Assembly (NCBI GenBank): GCA_964404765.1
Contig: CAYOLL010000146.1
Location: forward strand, 1 to 14,749
DNA from: CAYOLL01 sp964404765 [NCBI: uncultured Gemmatimonadota bacterium]
GTDB taxonomy: Bacteria; 4572-55
Direction: 5' to 3'
Length of the DNA stretch: 14,749 bases
Part shown: positions 13,881-14,749 of the stretch, one piece after another
Layout of the letters: the number at the start of each line of letters is the position of its first letter
How positions within the stretch are numbered: position 1 is the stretch's first letter
Made by a program: the position numbers and the translations under genes
Notes under the pieces: model-generated
The model's input: the letters and a program-made list of their open reading frames with translations, nothing else
Told to the model about the DNA's origin: nothing
Database searches by the model: none

Positions 13881-13910
13881 GCCGTGGGCGGGATAGCCAC
13901 GGCGCTTTTT
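13881..13910 (+). terminator. Terminator-like hairpin in the hpf leader
   Basis: GCCGTGG (13881-13887) pairs with CCACGGC (13897-13903) around 9 nt and is followed by GCTTTTT. It lies downstream of the hpf promoter and upstream of its ribosome site. It could end read-through from the DUF2203 gene, or act as an attenuator for hpf. No alternative antiterminator pairing was evident. Confidence 0.55.
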
Positions 13911-13941
13911 ATCGTTAAGCAAAAGGCGAAAGGAGAAGCTT

Positions 13942-14514
13942 ATGGAATTTAACATTACGGCGCGCCATTTCGATTTATCAAATGCTTTGCGGAACTTTGT
14001 CATGGAAAAATTTTCCAAACTGGATAAGTATTTCCGCGGTACGGTTCAGGCAGATGTTATTATGTCGGTGGAGAAGCATCGCCAGATCATTGAAATTACG
14101 GTTCACGGCAATCGCACCAAATTTGTTGGTAAAGAAGAAACCAACGATATGTACTCCAGTATTGACATGCTGGTAGAGTCCATCGAGCAGCAGATCAAAC
14201 GCAAGAAGGAGAAAGAGGCGACACGCAAGACCAAAAGCCTCAAGGGCGTCAAAGGCGCGGCATTCGCGGCGGAAAACCGTGTCATCAGCTACGACATTCT
14301 TCATTCCGAAAGTGTGGGCCGCGGCAATCAGGAACACCGCATTGTTCATACTAAGAAGTTTGAAGTTAAGCCGATGTCGGTTGATGAAGCCGCATTGCAA
14401 TTAGGAATTGCGCTGGAAGACTTTTTGGTTTTTCGCAATGCAATAACGGAACGGGTTAATGTGATCTATAAACGGAAAGACGGTCATTATGGTCATATCG
14501 AGCCGGAAGATTAG
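13942..14514 (+). CDS. hpf: Ribosome hibernation-promoting factor, long form
   Basis: Binds the 30S decoding region and pairs ribosomes into inactive 100S dimers in starvation or stationary phase. At 190 aa this is the long form. The N-terminal HPF/YfiA domain (about 1-100) starts MEFNITARHFDLSNALRNFVMEKFSKLDKYF and includes the basic helix segment EQQIKRKKEKEATRKTKSLKG. The C-terminal dimerisation domain (about 132-187) has RIVHTKKFEVKPMSVDEAALQL and FLVFRNAITERVNVIYKRKDGHYGHIEPE. AAAGGAG precedes the ATG at good spacing. The gene has its own promoter, a leader hairpin and a strong terminator, so it is a monocistronic unit that can respond on its own. Confidence 0.95.
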   Translation: MEFNITARHFDLSNALRNFVMEKFSKLDKYFRGTVQADVIMSVEKHRQIIEITVHGNRTKFVGKEETNDMYSSIDMLVESIEQQIKRKKEKEATRKTKSLKGVKGAAFAAENRVISYDILHSESVGRGNQEHRIVHTKKFEVKPMSVDEAALQLGIALEDFLVFRNAITERVNVIYKRKDGHYGHIEPED

Positions 14515-14539
14515 GTCATTATAGAGGCAGAGTTTTATG

Positions 14540-14579
14540 AAAAGCGCTGGGATGAACCAATCGTCACAGCGCTTTTTTT
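14540..14579 (+). terminator. Intrinsic terminator of hpf
   Basis: AAAAGCGCTG (14540-14549) pairs perfectly with CAGCGCTTTT (14567-14576). GATGA/TCGTC (14551-14555 with 14561-14565) extends the stem inward with one wobble. The T-run reaches 14579. It starts 26 nt after the hpf stop. Confidence 0.9.
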
Positions 14580-14666
14580 GCAACGGCAGCTAATTTTTAA
14601 TTTGCAAAAACTAAATTATCTGTACTAGTCAACAACCTCTTGAACACTTCCACAGTTTTGATCGGA

Positions 14667-14689
14667 TGTCATTCTGAAGGAATCTTTTA
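14667..14689. repeat. Short repeat shared with the MITE interior
   Basis: TGTCATTCTGAAGGAATCTT matches, with a few changes, both interior arms of the element at 6659-6794 (GTCATGCTGAAAGCATC, and GTCATTCTGAAAGAATC on the other strand). It resembles a motif common in intergenic regions of many bacteria. No gene is visible from 14580 to the window end. Confidence 0.45.
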
Positions 14690-14749
14690 ACGGGGTTTGT
14701 ACCCTGAATTATTCACAAATCTTAACGCAAACGTCGCAATTGACGCTAA

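Overview
The window looks like chromosomal DNA of a diderm (Gram-negative-type) bacterium of moderate G+C. It carries an MsbA-type lipid flippase gene, a lipoprotein and Sec-secreted proteins, and ordinary housekeeping genes (rnhB, gap, msrA, tag, long-form hpf). I cannot assign a phylum. The mix of DUF433/DUF5615 and ParE-type toxin-antitoxin modules, DUF2203 and many palindromic intergenic repeats suggests a non-proteobacterial environmental lineage, but this is inference.

Left part (1-1686): two toxin-antitoxin modules back to back. A leftward DUF433/DUF5615 pair lies between two partial copies of an internal uvrA segment. A rightward antitoxin/ParE-RelE pair follows, coupled by an ATGA overlap. 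Next come a rightward MsbA-type ABC exporter (1748-3646), a convergent intergenic region with two hairpins, and leftward rnhB and gap separated by a clear gap terminator. A phosphatase of the phosphoglycerate mutase superfamily diverges from gap.

Middle part (6594-11334): a candidate promoter overlapped by a perfect palindrome, then a 136-bp MITE with perfect 18-bp inverted termini and a 10-bp target duplication, then a hairpin-rich leader. These precede a two-gene envelope operon: a lipoprotein and a secreted protein with a duplicated domain. msrA follows with its terminator. Next is a palindromic element flanked by two copies of the start region of the following gene, which encodes a secreted TPR plus beta-propeller protein. 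Then come tag and a tightly linked SRPBCC gene.

Right part (11335-14749): the most striking gene is a BLUF-class III nucleotidyl cyclase (11617-12618), closely resembling the Beggiatoa photoactivated adenylyl cyclase bPAC in length, domain order and key residues. It is enclosed by perfect 19-bp inverted repeats (11482-11500 and 13312-13330), each directly abutted on the outside by AGGAT. This looks like a transposase-less mobile cassette carrying a blue-light-controlled cAMP synthase. The cassette also contains a decayed Uma2-like remnant and a large palindrome. A DUF2203 gene and hpf follow. hpf has a good sigma70-type promoter, a terminator-like hairpin in its leader and a strong terminator.

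Best candidates for something undescribed: the apparent mobile cassette with the light-activated cyclase; the MITE placed in the leader of the lipoprotein operon; the duplicated start region around the 8744-8873 palindromic element; and the uvrA-fragment repeats flanking a toxin-antitoxin module.
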